NCBI RefSeq assembly: GCF_002020135.1
Contig: NZ_MPZS01000001.1
Coordinates: 1,612,001 to 1,676,000 of the forward strand
Source: Thioclava marina
GTDB lineage: Bacteria > Pseudomonadota > Alphaproteobacteria > Rhodobacterales > Rhodobacteraceae
Reading direction: 5' to 3'
DNA length: 64,000 nucleotides
The notes below the pieces were generated by a model. The model was not told the origin of the DNA, made no database searches, and worked only from the letters and a program-made list of their open reading frames with translations. The stretch's first letter is position 1. Every line of letters starts with the position of its first letter. Shown piece by piece: positions 35,099-45,517 of this stretch. A program made the position numbers and the translations under genes.

Positions 35099-35887
35099 TC
35101 ACAGGTCGAAGGTCGCGAAAACCGGCGCGTGATCGGAGGGCTGCTCCCAGCCGCGCGCGGCGCGCAGAACCCGGCTGCCATGGGCGGCATTCGAGATATC
35201 GGGCGTGGCCCAGATATGATCGAGCCGGCGCCCCTTGTCGGCCGCATCCCAATCGCGCGCACGATACGACCACCACGAATAGAGCAAGCCCTCGGGAATG
35301 TCCTGCCGGGTCACATCGACCCATTTGCCCGCTTCCATCACGTCGGTCAGATGCTCCACTTCGATCGGCGTATGGCTGACGATCTTGAGAAGCTGCTTGT
35401 GGCTCCAGACGTCATCCTCGCGCGGCGCGATGTTCAGATCGCCCACGAGGATCGATTTCTTCGCACCCTCCGCGGCGAAATGATCGCGCATCTGGGTGAG
35501 ATAATCGAGCTTCTGGCCGAATTTCACGTTCACCTCGCGGTCCGGCACATCGCCGCCCGCAGGCACATAGAAATTGTGAACCGTCACCCCGTTCTCGAGC
35601 GTCGCGGCGACGTGGCGCGCATGGCCGAGATCGGCGAAATCATGCGCCGAGACCTCCGCCATCGGGATCTTGGAAAGGATCGCGACCCCGTTGTAGCCCT
35701 TCTGGCCGCGCGCAACCATGTGGGTGTAACCGAGCGCCTTGAACGCTTCGACCGGGATCTTCTCGACCGGGCTCTTGCATTCCTGCAGGCAGAGCACGTC
35801 GGGCGATTCCTCCGCCATCAACTTGCAGACAAGCCCCTCGCGCAGCCGCACCGAGTTGATGTTCCAGGTCGCCAGCGTGAAGCTCAT
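35099..35887 (-). CDS. xthA: exodeoxyribonuclease III
   Basis: A 262-residue AP endonuclease/3'-5' exonuclease of the ExoIII group. Seen: TLATWNINSVR (residues 4-14), LCLQECKSP with the metal-binding Glu (about 35-43), GYNGVAILSK, VGDLNIAPREDDVW (Asp/Asn, about 147-160), RLDHIWATPD and the final SDHAPVFATF with the catalytic Asp-His. It repairs abasic sites. Two adjacent ATGs (35890 and 35887) follow GGGAGAGA; the second gives the usual MSFTLATWN. Confidence 0.93.
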   Translation of the reverse strand: MSFTLATWNINSVRLREGLVCKLMAEESPDVLCLQECKSPVEKIPVEAFKALGYTHMVARGQKGYNGVAILSKIPMAEVSAHDFADLGHARHVAATLENGVTVHNFYVPAGGDVPDREVNVKFGQKLDYLTQMRDHFAAEGAKKSILVGDLNIAPREDDVWSHKQLLKIVSHTPIEVEHLTDVMEAGKWVDVTRQDIPEGLLYSWWSYRARDWDAADKGRRLDHIWATPDISNAAHGSRVLRAARGWEQPSDHAPVFATFDL

Positions 35888-35953
35888 CATTCTCTCCCGT
35901 TCCAAAAGCCGCGCGATCATGTCGAAGGGCGGCCGCATGCGCAACCGCCCCTC

Positions 35954-36010
35954 TTCTTCTTGATCAAAATATCTCGGGGAGTCTCCGAAGGAGACGGGGC
36001 AGAGCCCCTT
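35954..36010 (-). repeat. 3'-end repeat element after aldehyde dehydrogenase
   Basis: Read on the minus strand directly after the stop: hairpin GGGGC-TCT-GCCCC, hairpin GTCTCC-TTC-GGAGAC, then a tail GAGATATTTTGATCAAGAAG. Double hairpins with the same kind of ATATTT...CAAGA tail occur at 48547-48706, and the tail alone at 45478-45504. It probably acts as a transcript end or stabiliser. Confidence 0.6.
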
Positions 36011-37447
36011 TTACTCCGCCCAGCCCGAGATCGATTTCACGTCGCAGAATTCCTCGATGCCCCAGCGGCCGCCTTCGCGCGCCCGACCCGAGGCGCCAAC
36101 GCCGCCAAAGGGTGCGCCCGCACCGCGATCCTGCCCGTTCATCTCGACCATGCCCGAGCGCAGCGCCCGCGCGAGACGGTTACGACGCGCGCCATCACCC
36201 GACTGCACGTAGTTGGTCAGCCCGTAGGGCGTCGCATTCGCGACCTCGAGCGCCTGCTCTTCGCTGTCAAACGGCATGATCGACAACACCGGCCCGAAGA
36301 TTTCCTCGTTCATGATCGTCATCGAGGGATCGCAATCCGCAAACACCGTGGGCCGAACATAGAAGCCGCGATTGAGGTGTTCGGGCCGGCCCGGACCGCC
36401 TGCAAGCAGCTTCGCGCCTTCCGCGATTCCGGTCTCGATCAGCCCCTGGATCTTCTCGAACTGCGCCTTGTTCACCACCGGGCCGATATGCTTGCCCTCT
36501 TCGCGCGGGCTGCCAACCTGCGTTTCCTCTGCGGTCTTGCGCGCGATTTCCACCGCGCGGTCATAGGCAGCACGCTCGACCAGCATCCGGGTCGGCGCAT
36601 TGCAGCTTTGCCCGGAGTTCTGGAAGCAATGCCGCACGCCGCGCGCCACCGCATCGTCATCCGCATCGGCAAAGACGAGGTTCGCGCCCTTGCCGCCCAG
36701 TTCCAGCGTCACCCGCTTGAGCGTATCCGCCGCCGCTTTCGAGATCGCCCGGCCCGCGCGGGTCGAGCCGGTGAAGGAGATCATCTCGATATCGGGATGG
36801 GTCGAGAGCTGCGTGCCAACGCCCACGCCATCCCCGTTGACGAGGTTGAACACGCCCTCGGGCAGCCCCGCCGCGTCGACGATCTCGGCAAAGAGCATCG
36901 ATGAAAGCGGCGCCTCTTCCGAGGGCTTCAGCACCATCGTACAACCCGCAAGGATCGCCGGGATCACCTTCAGCGTGACCTGGTTCATCGGCCAGTTCCA
37001 GGGCGTGATCAGCCCCACGACGCCGACCGCCTCATAGGAGATCATCGCGCCCGGCGTACCGTCCCCCAAGGGGTGAACCCAGTCGAACGCCTTGGCAGCG
37101 TCGATGAAATTCTTGATGTGATAGGCGCCCGCGCCCCACTGGTTCTTGCGCGCCAGGTCAATCGGCGCGCCCATCTCGAGGCTCATCGCCTGCGCCATGT
37201 CCTCGGCGCGTTCGGCATAGACCTTGGCGATGCGCTCGACCGCCGCGATCCGCTCGGCCGGGTCGGTTGCCTTCCAGCCCGGCAGCGCCGCCTTGGCCGC
37301 CGCGACGGCGGCATCGGTATCGGCCTGATCGCCCAGCGAGATCACCGCGCAGGGTTCCTCGGTGGAGGGGTCGATCACCTCGCAATCGCGTGCGACTTTC
37401 GGAGCAACCCAAGCCCCGTTGATATAGAATTCACGCTTCTCGATCAT
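36011..37447 (-). CDS. aldehyde dehydrogenase family protein
   Basis: A 478-residue NAD(P)-dependent aldehyde dehydrogenase. Seen: TPWNWPMNQ (residues about 147-155), the general-base Glu in VTLELGGKGANLVFAD (about 244-259), the nucleophile Cys in QNSGQSCNAPTRMLV (about 273-287), and EEIFGPVLSI. The start at 37447 follows GGGAGG; the frame stays open upstream but the conserved protein starts here. Substrate is unknown. It is divergent from the peroxiredoxin gene and ends at a repeat element. Confidence 0.92.
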   Translation of the reverse strand: MIEKREFYINGAWVAPKVARDCEVIDPSTEEPCAVISLGDQADTDAAVAAAKAALPGWKATDPAERIAAVERIAKVYAERAEDMAQAMSLEMGAPIDLARKNQWGAGAYHIKNFIDAAKAFDWVHPLGDGTPGAMISYEAVGVVGLITPWNWPMNQVTLKVIPAILAGCTMVLKPSEEAPLSSMLFAEIVDAAGLPEGVFNLVNGDGVGVGTQLSTHPDIEMISFTGSTRAGRAISKAAADTLKRVTLELGGKGANLVFADADDDAVARGVRHCFQNSGQSCNAPTRMLVERAAYDRAVEIARKTAEETQVGSPREEGKHIGPVVNKAQFEKIQGLIETGIAEGAKLLAGGPGRPEHLNRGFYVRPTVFADCDPSMTIMNEEIFGPVLSIMPFDSEEQALEVANATPYGLTNYVQSGDGARRNRLARALRSGMVEMNGQDRGAGAPFGGVGASGRAREGGRWGIEEFCDVKSISGWAE

Positions 37448-37611
37448 GTGCGCCTCCCGCCTGTTTTCCGCGTGAACCCTCTCACTCTGGCGCGAACTGC
37501 GCAAGCCTGTGCGAAGAAGACTTAAAAACATTCTAAACCGTCTGGAAGCCCGCTGTCCCAACGCCTATATTCGCCCCGGACAGAAATTCTGCTGCTGACT
37601 GGAGGTTGCCC

Positions 37612-38265
37612 ATGGGCCTGCGCATTAACGACATTGCTCCCGATTTCACCACCGACTCGACCGCTGGCGAGATCAAGTTCCACGACTGGATCGGCGACAG
37701 CTACGCAATCCTGTTCTCGCACCCGAAAGACTTCACCCCAGTCTGCACCACCGAGTTCAGCGCCGTCGCCCAGCTCGCCTCCGAATTCGAGAAGCGCAAC
37801 ACCAAGGTGATGGGCGTCTCGGTCGACAGCGTCGAAGAGCACATCAAGTGGAAATCGGACATCGAGAAAGTCGCCGGCGCGCCCGCGAACTTCCCGATCA
37901 TCGACGACACCTCGCTCAACGTGTCGAAGCTCTATGACATGCTTCCCGCCGATGCCTACATGCCCGACGGCCGCACCGCAGCCGACTCGGCCTCCGTGCG
38001 CACCGTCTTCATCATCGGCCCGGACAAGAAAGTCCGCCTGACCATGTCCTACCCGATGTCGGTCGGCCGCAACTTCGCCGAGATCCTGCGCGCTCTCGAC
38101 GCGATCCAGGCCACCGACGGCCATCCCTTCGCCACCCCGGCGAACTGGGTTCCCGGCCAGGACGTGATCGTCGCGCTGTCGATGTCGACCGACGAAGCAA
38201 AAGAGAAGTTCGGCGAAGTCGACGTCAAGCTTCCCTACCTGCGCACCGTCAAGTCGCAAGGCTGA
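37612..38265 (+). CDS. 1-Cys peroxiredoxin
   Basis: A 217-residue peroxiredoxin of the Prdx6/1-Cys class. The peroxidatic Cys45 is in HPKDFTPVCTTEF, and it is the only Cys in the protein, so the resolving thiol must come from a partner. The long C-terminal domain (MSYPMSVGRNFAEILRALD, then TPANWVPGQDVIV) is class-typical. It reduces hydrogen peroxide and alkyl hydroperoxides in the cytosol. GGAGGTTGCCC precedes the ATG at 37612. It is transcribed alone and ends in a clear terminator. Confidence 0.93.
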   Translation: MGLRINDIAPDFTTDSTAGEIKFHDWIGDSYAILFSHPKDFTPVCTTEFSAVAQLASEFEKRNTKVMGVSVDSVEEHIKWKSDIEKVAGAPANFPIIDDTSLNVSKLYDMLPADAYMPDGRTAADSASVRTVFIIGPDKKVRLTMSYPMSVGRNFAEILRALDAIQATDGHPFATPANWVPGQDVIVALSMSTDEAKEKFGEVDVKLPYLRTVKSQG

Positions 38266-38279
38266 TTGGACAAGACAAG

Positions 38280-38308
38280 AGCCTGCCGTAGTATCTGCGG
38301 CAGGCTTT
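38280..38308 (+). terminator. rho-independent terminator of the peroxiredoxin gene
   Basis: AGCCTGCCG (38280-38288) pairs perfectly with CGGCAGGCT (38298-38306) around a 9-base loop, followed by TT. It lies 14 bases after the stop. Confidence 0.85.
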
Positions 38309-38346
38309 GATATCCTCATTCAATTCAGGAAGCAGGTAATCGGGTA

Positions 38347-39354
38347 ATGGCTCGGAACATCGAGACAGTGAAGCCGAGGCGCGCGCTCCTGATGGGCGCC
38401 TTAAGCACTGTCGGCGATGTCGAAGTTCTTCATCAGGTCACTCGGCGCCTTCGCGACCTAGGAGTGCCCTTTGAAGTAGCGCCCTTCTCGAAGCGCAGAA
38501 CAGAGATGTTTGATGAGTGGGTCGACGTGTCGACGCTCGATCCACGAGACTATTCGCACGTTGTCTTCGTCTGCGGTCCGTTGACCCGAAAGATGATGGA
38601 AAAACGCTGGGAGACGCTGCGACACTTTGAGCATTGTGCCTTCATTGGCGTCAACCTCACGATGGTTGCAGACCTAGAAGCATTCAACCCCTTCGACGCG
38701 CTGATCGAACGCGACAGCAACAGGGTGACGCGCCCTGATCTGAGCTTTCTGCAAGAAGAACCGCGCGTTCCGGTTTTGGGGCTATGTCTCGTCGATAGCC
38801 AACGCGAGTATGGCAGCCGCCAAAGACACGCCAAGGCGAAAGACCTTCTGGAAGGGCTCATACGCCGCTCGGGTGCGGCGTGCATTGAAATCGATACCGT
38901 TCTCGCGCCGAACCGCCAGCAGCATGTCGAGAACGGCTTCTATAATGCCGCCCAGTTCGAATCTGCGGTTGCCCGCGTCGATGTGCTGTTGACGACGAGG
39001 TTGCACGGCACGGTTCTTGCCCTGAAAAATGGCGTTCCCGCTATTTCCATTGATGCCGTTCTCGGGGGCGACAAAGTCAGTCGGCAAACTCGGGAAATCG
39101 GGTGGGAAGAAGTCTTTGAAGCTGACAGCGTGACTGAAGAAGAGCTTGATCGCGCATTGGAAAGATGCCTTTTACCTGACGCCAGAGAGCGGGCACGGGC
39201 CTGTGCCGATCATGCGCGAAACAGTCTGGCGAACTTCGATGCCGGCTTTTCCAGCGCGATGAGCGTGCTGCCGGATCCCGCCCTCCGTTCGGGCCTGAGG
39301 TCTCGGCAAGGCTTGGTAAGAAAATTCCGCTCCCTACTAACAAAAGCACGCTGA
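38347..39354 (+). CDS. polysaccharide pyruvyl transferase family protein
   Basis: A 335-residue protein with the C-terminal signature of polysaccharide pyruvyl transferases, VLLTTRLHGTVLALKNGVPAIS (about residues 216-237). The N-terminal half has a glycosyltransferase-B-like fold (HVVFVCGPLT). Enzymes of this family add pyruvate ketals to sugars of exopolysaccharides or cell-wall polymers. No polysaccharide cluster surrounds it. Base composition is visibly less GC-rich than in its neighbours. With the following gene it forms a unit bounded by two terminators, which suggests an insertion. Confidence 0.8.
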   Translation: MARNIETVKPRRALLMGALSTVGDVEVLHQVTRRLRDLGVPFEVAPFSKRRTEMFDEWVDVSTLDPRDYSHVVFVCGPLTRKMMEKRWETLRHFEHCAFIGVNLTMVADLEAFNPFDALIERDSNRVTRPDLSFLQEEPRVPVLGLCLVDSQREYGSRQRHAKAKDLLEGLIRRSGAACIEIDTVLAPNRQQHVENGFYNAAQFESAVARVDVLLTTRLHGTVLALKNGVPAISIDAVLGGDKVSRQTREIGWEEVFEADSVTEEELDRALERCLLPDARERARACADHARNSLANFDAGFSSAMSVLPDPALRSGLRSRQGLVRKFRSLLTKAR

Positions 39355-39505
39355 AACCAGGTCGCTAACTTCGAATTATGCAAGACACGCTCGGCGTCTT
39401 TGCCCCCGCCAGCCTGACCCATTCCTTCCGCCCTCAGCCACAAGGAGCAGAAGCGCTGCCCGATAAGGTCACTGCGACACCATTAGCAAAAGGGTCATGT
39501 GCGAG

Positions 39506-40123
39506 ATGAGTGGCGCTCCAGCACCCCGATCGGAACCCGAACTCACCTTCCCGCAAGAGGTTCAGGATTATCTCCGCGGAGCCTATTCAAAGGCCGACAC
39601 GATCCTGGAATATGGCAGTGGCGGCTCGACCCTGCTGGCTGGACGTCTCGGCAAGCGAGTGTTCAGCGTGGAATCCGATCCTGACTGGGCGCAGATGATG
39701 CGCGAGCGACTGAGCGCGGCGGGCGTGGCCAAGAAAGCTGAAGTCATTCACGCCGATATCGGCCCCGTGGGCGCCTGGGGGCGGCCGATCGACGAACGTG
39801 CCTTCGGCCGGTTCCACACCTATCCGCTCTCCGTCTGGGACCGTCCGGACTTCATCCATCCCGACCTGATCCTGATCGACGGGCGGCTTAGGGTCGCCTG
39901 TTTCGTCTCCGCTGTGCTCCGGATCACACGCCCGGTCACCGTTCTCTTCGACGATTATCTAGAACGGCGGAAATACCATAAGGTCGAGCGATTGATCGAA
40001 CCCGTCGAAACGATCGGCCGCATGGCCCGGTTCGAGCTCACCCCTGGCCTCGACATGTCAAAGCACTGGGGCTGGGCCATCGGTTCATTCAGCGACATCG
40101 CCTTCGCGCGCCGAAAGACGTAA
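39506..40123 (+). CDS. putative class I methyltransferase-like protein
   Basis: A 205-residue soluble protein with a Rossmann-type SAM-binding start: TILEYGSGGSTLLAGRLGKRVFSVESD (about residues 32-58, motif I and an acidic residue after strand 2). LILIDGRLRVACFVSAVL and TVLFDDYLERRKYHKV follow. It resembles the FkbM-like or uncharacterised SAM-dependent methyltransferases that accompany surface-sugar genes. Specificity is unknown. An ATG at 39497 is also in frame; it sits too close to the AAAGGG box, so 39506 is preferred with modest confidence. Confidence 0.62.
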   Translation: MSGAPAPRSEPELTFPQEVQDYLRGAYSKADTILEYGSGGSTLLAGRLGKRVFSVESDPDWAQMMRERLSAAGVAKKAEVIHADIGPVGAWGRPIDERAFGRFHTYPLSVWDRPDFIHPDLILIDGRLRVACFVSAVLRITRPVTVLFDDYLERRKYHKVERLIEPVETIGRMARFELTPGLDMSKHWGWAIGSFSDIAFARRKT

Positions 40124-40127
40124 TGAA

Positions 40128-40154
40128 AAGCCCCGGCGCTTGGCCGGGGCTTCC
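40128..40154. terminator. bidirectional terminator between the methyltransferase-like gene and pnp
   Basis: AAGCCCCGGC (40128-40137) and GCCGGGGCTT (40143-40152) form a perfect 10-bp stem with a 5-base loop between convergent genes. On the minus strand the stem runs into TTTTC, so it should end pnp; on the plus strand the U tract is short. Confidence 0.85.
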
Positions 40155-40180
40155 TGATGTCGCAAACGGAGATCAGCCGA

Positions 40181-42325
<2,145 letters not shown>

Positions 42326-42585
42326 TCAGCGTATCCTGTCTGGGAGCACTCACAGGCGTATCCCGTGTCTCCCGTTTGCATGGCGGCCCCATTGCCGCCG
42401 CCCCCAATCCTTATGCACGCGCCCGGGGGCCTTGGGCGTCACGTCTCAGATGGGGCTGCCCTTACAGGAAATGAAGGGGTTTGGGAAGGATTGAGTTGGG
42501 CGCTCCGGCGAGGGTGCGCCCAAATCTGGCCGCAATGACCTGTCACTTTGAATTCAGATAGCTAAGAAAGAATTACCGATCCTTC
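42326..42585. other. 260-bp divergent region between pnp and the NYN gene
   Basis: It should hold both promoters. TTGGGCGC (42496-42503) and GCGCCCAA (42516-42523) form an 8-bp inverted repeat without a U tract, possibly an operator. The stretch 42545-42585 upstream of the NYN start is AT-rich. I see no gene or known RNA. Confidence 0.5.
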
Positions 42586-43302
42586 ATGAACAAGCGCACT
42601 GCCCTTTTTATCGACGCCGAAAACATCTCCCCGAGCCTCGCCGCCAAGATCCTGTCACGCGCAAGATCGGGTGGAGAGCCTTTCTTGCGGCGTGCCTATG
42701 GGGATGTGGCAAAGATCAAGGGATGGGGCGAGCATCCGGCGATCCGCCTGATCCATTCGGGATGTGGCAAGAATGCGGGCGATCTCCTGCTTTCGCTCGA
42801 CGCGCTCGAGATCGCGCTCGCTGATCAGGCGGAGCGGTTCGTGATCGCAAGCTCGGATGGCGACTTCACCCATCTCGCGACGCGCTTGCGCGACAAGGGC
42901 AAGGAGGTGATCGGGATCGGAGAGGGCAAAACGCCCCCCACATTCCGCGAGGCCTGCTCGATCTTTCACTCACTCGAAGCCCCGGCGACCAAACCTCCCG
43001 TGAAAGCCGCGACCAAGACCGCAGCGCAACCATCCAAGCCAACCGCGCCCCAGCCCGCCAAGGCGCTCTCTCTCGATCACAAGATCCGTTCGACAATTGC
43101 GCAGCACAGCAAGGCGGGGCGCGGCATGCTGATCACCCATCTCTCGTCCGCGATGAAAAACGCGCATGGCGTCAAGATCAGCGAGCTGCCCGAAAAGCGC
43201 TGGCGCTCCTATCTGGCCGATCGTCCCGCGCTTTACGACCTCGACCCGAAAGGCCCGGAGGCGCTGGTGCGTTTTCGCCCCGAGGGTTTCGCCAGCGCAT
43301 AG
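42586..43302 (+). CDS. NYN-domain (LabA/PIN-like) protein with C-terminal OST-HTH/LOTUS domain
   Basis: A 238-residue two-domain protein. The N-terminal NYN domain is a PIN-like nuclease fold: FIDAENIS (Asp10), NAGDLLLSLDALEIAL and ASSDGDFTHLATRLRDKGKEVIG keep the acidic residues expected to bind metal. A Pro/Lys/Ala linker (about residues 130-160) leads to a winged-helix OST-HTH/LOTUS-like domain (GRGMLITHLSSAMKNAHGVKISEL). Such proteins are candidate ribonucleases, with the LOTUS domain binding RNA, perhaps structured or G-rich RNA. It lies antisense to and between rpsO and pnp. Function is not established. Confidence 0.85.
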   Translation: MNKRTALFIDAENISPSLAAKILSRARSGGEPFLRRAYGDVAKIKGWGEHPAIRLIHSGCGKNAGDLLLSLDALEIALADQAERFVIASSDGDFTHLATRLRDKGKEVIGIGEGKTPPTFREACSIFHSLEAPATKPPVKAATKTAAQPSKPTAPQPAKALSLDHKIRSTIAQHSKAGRGMLITHLSSAMKNAHGVKISELPEKRWRSYLADRPALYDLDPKGPEALVRFRPEGFASA

Positions 43303-43325
43303 ATCAACGCGCCCCGGCGCAAAGC

Positions 43326-43358
43326 AAAACGCCCGCCTCTTGACGAGACGGGCGTTGC
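43326..43358 (-). terminator. rho-independent terminator of rpsO
   Basis: On the minus strand ACGCCCGTCTC pairs with GAGGCGGGCGT (plus arms 43345-43355 and 43329-43339, one G-U pair) and runs into TTTTG. It lies about 27 bases after rpsO and also between it and the convergent NYN gene. Confidence 0.85.
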
Positions 43359-43381
43359 GTATTCCGACGAACCGGACGGTC

Positions 43382-43651
43382 TTAGCGACGCAGGCCGAGA
43401 CGCTCGATCAGCGACTGGTAGCGTGCCACGTCCTTGGCCTTCAGGTAGTCGAGCAGCTTGCGGCGCTGCGCGACGAGCATCAGAAGACCACGACGCGAGT
43501 GGTTGTCTTTCTTGTGCTCTTTGAAGTGCTCGGTCAGGTTGGCGATGCGCTTCGAGAGGATAGCGACCTGAACTTCGGGCGAACCGGTGTCGCCTTCCTT
43601 GGTGCCGTATTCCTTGATGAGCGCGTTCTTGTCTTCAACGGTGATCGACAT
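43382..43651 (-). CDS. rpsO: 30S ribosomal protein S15
   Basis: An 89-residue S15, a primary 16S rRNA binding protein. Seen: [37 protein letters not shown] (residues 23-43) and [23 protein letters not shown]. The length is exactly that of the family. The upstream [10 protein letters not shown] reading is excluded because S15 starts at MSITVE and AGGAGAT precedes 43651. The leader between 43652 and 43771 may carry S15 autoregulation, but I cannot see a defined structure. Confidence 0.97.
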   Translation of the reverse strand: MSITVEDKNALIKEYGTKEGDTGSPEVQVAILSKRIANLTEHFKEHKKDNHSRRGLLMLVAQRRKLLDYLKAKDVARYQSLIERLGLRR

Positions 43652-43771
43652 CGGGATCTCCTGTATTGAGGGTTCGGGCACGAGCCGGGATGTCGTCCAG
43701 CAAGGTCCATATATCCACCCCGAACGGGGCAGATGCGCGCATATAGACGCGAATCGACGTGATGAAAAGCC

Positions 43772-44815
43772 TTATTTTGCTGCCTCCGGCAGGGCGGCTC
43801 CCGGCAGATCCGACGGGACCATCAAGGTAACATCCTCGGCGCGCAGATCCCCCGCGTTCAGCACCTCGGCCAGCCGCACCCCATCGAGAAGCACAAAGGC
43901 CGCGCCGTCATGCGCCTCGGAGGGTTCGATACTGATGGTGGGCTCCGGCGCGCCCGCCGGATCGTAGAGCACCGCAATCCGGTCCTCGCCGGGGGTGTAA
44001 TCGGCAATCGTCGCGGGTGCCGCGGGATCGATTTGATCGCTCAATGCGAAGAGATCCGCCTCTTCTCCGCCCTCGGCCCAGTCGCCTAGGCCCGCCAGAA
44101 GCGTATCGGCCCCCGCGCCGCCATTGAGCGTATCGGCGTCCATCACTGCCCGATCTGCGCTGCTCCCGATCAAAAGGTCGTCTCCGGCATCGCCGTTGAG
44201 TTCATCATCACCGGCACCGCCCAAAAGCGTATCGTCGCCGTCTGCCCCGCAGAGCGTGTCATCCCCTGTCCCGCCCGAGAGCCAATCCGCCCCGGCCCCG
44301 CCCAGTAGCCTGTCTGCCCCCGCATCGCCCGAGAGGGTATCCGCCCCGAAACCGCCCGAGAGCACGTCATCGCCTTCGTCCCCGCGCAGCCGATCGTCAC
44401 CGTCGCCGCCTTCAAGTGTATCCGCCCCGGCGCCACCGCTCAGATCATCCGCGCCCGAATCTCCGAAAAGGCGATCGTCGCCGCCTTCACCCCAAAGCGT
44501 GTCATCGCCTGCATAGCCCGCGATCTGATCCCCGCCGGTGCCGCCCGCAATCTCGTTCGCCGCATCGTCTCCCCAGAGAATGTCATCGCCATCGCTGGCT
44601 TCGGGCGAGGCGACAGGATCAGTTCGCATCTCGCCCGCGCTGACATCCGCGTAATTCTCGGAAGCGACGTCGAGCAGATCGGGTCCCTCGACCTCTGGCC
44701 CCTCGTCGTGAGGTTCGTCCGGCTCTGCATCGTCTTCGTCGGGCGTCGAAAACGCGATGAGCCCCGCCGACGCCCCCGCGACGAACAAGCCCAGCAAACC
44801 GGACAGAAACAGCAT
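43772..44815 (-). CDS. RTX (hemolysin-type calcium-binding repeat) protein with N-terminal hydrophobic segment
   Basis: A 347-residue acidic protein. It starts with a hydrophobic segment (MLFLSGLLGLFVAGASAGLI) that may be a signal or anchor. An Asp/Glu-rich stretch (about residues 25-70) follows, then roughly fourteen nonapeptide repeats of the GGxGxDxLx type (about 75-230), and a C-terminal domain with ADLFALSDQID and DYTPGEDRIAVLYDP. Calcium-bound repeats form a parallel beta roll. Most RTX proteins leave by a type I system, whose genes are absent here. The ATG at 44815 with GGGGTGA upstream is preferred to the GTG at 44824. Function is unknown. Confidence 0.82.
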   Translation of the reverse strand: MLFLSGLLGLFVAGASAGLIAFSTPDEDDAEPDEPHDEGPEVEGPDLLDVASENYADVSAGEMRTDPVASPEASDGDDILWGDDAANEIAGGTGGDQIAGYAGDDTLWGEGGDDRLFGDSGADDLSGGAGADTLEGGDGDDRLRGDEGDDVLSGGFGADTLSGDAGADRLLGGAGADWLSGGTGDDTLCGADGDDTLLGGAGDDELNGDAGDDLLIGSSADRAVMDADTLNGGAGADTLLAGLGDWAEGGEEADLFALSDQIDPAAPATIADYTPGEDRIAVLYDPAGAPEPTISIEPSEAHDGAAFVLLDGVRLAEVLNAGDLRAEDVTLMVPSDLPGAALPEAAK

Positions 44816-44909
44816 CTTGCTCACCCCCGTGAAAACAGGGCGATTGTAGCGTCGGGAAGCGTTCTTCCCCTAATTCTAAAGAGTTAAATGCTTAACGATC
44901 CGTGGCCGG

Positions 44910-45434
44910 TCACGGCGCGGGCCAGGGCTCGGGCTGATGCTCATAGGCGATATAGAGCGGATGTTTGGGCGCGCCTGCCTTGGTCAGGCCAAGGTGATGC
45001 AATTCGCGCCCCGTCGCGCGCAAGAGCCGCTCCACAGCCGCGCCGCGATCCAGATGCGCGCCATGCGCCCCCCAGGCACAGATGATCCGGTCGCTTGGCC
45101 CACCGGCCCAATCGAGGCTCTTGCGGATCGCCGTATCGTTCTCCGGCCCGACCGGATCGGCCTGCGCGCGCATCACCTTCGGGTCGGTGGCGCGATAGGC
45201 GAAGATGTTCGTCACACGGAACGCGCCGAAACCGAGCGCCCGGGCGCGGCGTTCGCAACGCTCCACGGTGGGATCGTTCTGCACCTCGGTCGCAGTCGAA
45301 GGGTTAAGCATGATGAAAAGCGCGCGCGGCGCTTCGTCATCCCAGACCCGAGTAAGCAGGTAGCGGTAGGCCTCGCAATCGGAATAGACCGCGACGGAGG
45401 GGGCGTCGCCCTTGATATGCTCGCGCGTGATCAT
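44910..45434 (-). CDS. DUF1643 family protein
   Basis: A 174-residue soluble protein of the DUF1643 family: YRYLLTRVWDDEAPRALFIMLNPSTA (about residues 22-47), DPTVERCERRARALGFGAFRVTNIFAYRATDP and ICAWGAHGAHL are its conserved blocks. Function is unknown. The ATG at 45434 gives the usual N terminus. It lies between truB and the RTX gene, on the same strand. The family occurs scattered in bacteria and phages, so transfer into this cluster is possible. Confidence 0.87.
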   Translation of the reverse strand: MITREHIKGDAPSVAVYSDCEAYRYLLTRVWDDEAPRALFIMLNPSTATEVQNDPTVERCERRARALGFGAFRVTNIFAYRATDPKVMRAQADPVGPENDTAIRKSLDWAGGPSDRIICAWGAHGAHLDRGAAVERLLRATGRELHHLGLTKAGAPKHPLYIAYEHQPEPWPAP

Positions 45435-45477
45435 CGTGCTCGTCGTTCCCTTCCTTGCGCTTCTGGTCGCGTCGGAT

Positions 45478-45504
45478 GCCTCCGGCGGGGATATTTGGAC
45501 CAAG
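45478..45504 (+). repeat. copy of the ATATTT...CCAAG repeat tail
   Basis: The plus strand reads GCCTCCGGCGGGG followed by ATATTTGGACCAAG, close to the tail blocks at 48547-48570 and 35954-35974 (both minus). It sits between truB and DUF1643, pointing against both. Confidence 0.5.
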
Positions 45505-45517
45505 TCGCGGGGGCGCG

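Noticed and set aside
35962-35969. FNR-like palindrome TTGATCAA
   Set aside because: FNR sites need four bases between TTGAT and ATCAA. This sequence is the tail of the repeat element downstream of the aldehyde dehydrogenase gene and not in a promoter.
37522-37536. CtrA-like site (TTAA-N7-CTAA) upstream of the peroxiredoxin gene
   Set aside because: One half-site deviates from TTAA, and the pattern is short enough to occur by chance in an AT-rich promoter. There is no second copy nearby.
44884-44895. TTAA-N4-TTAA before the RTX gene
   Set aside because: The spacing is four and not the seven bases of CtrA sites; it is probably chance in the AT-rich gap 44816-44909.
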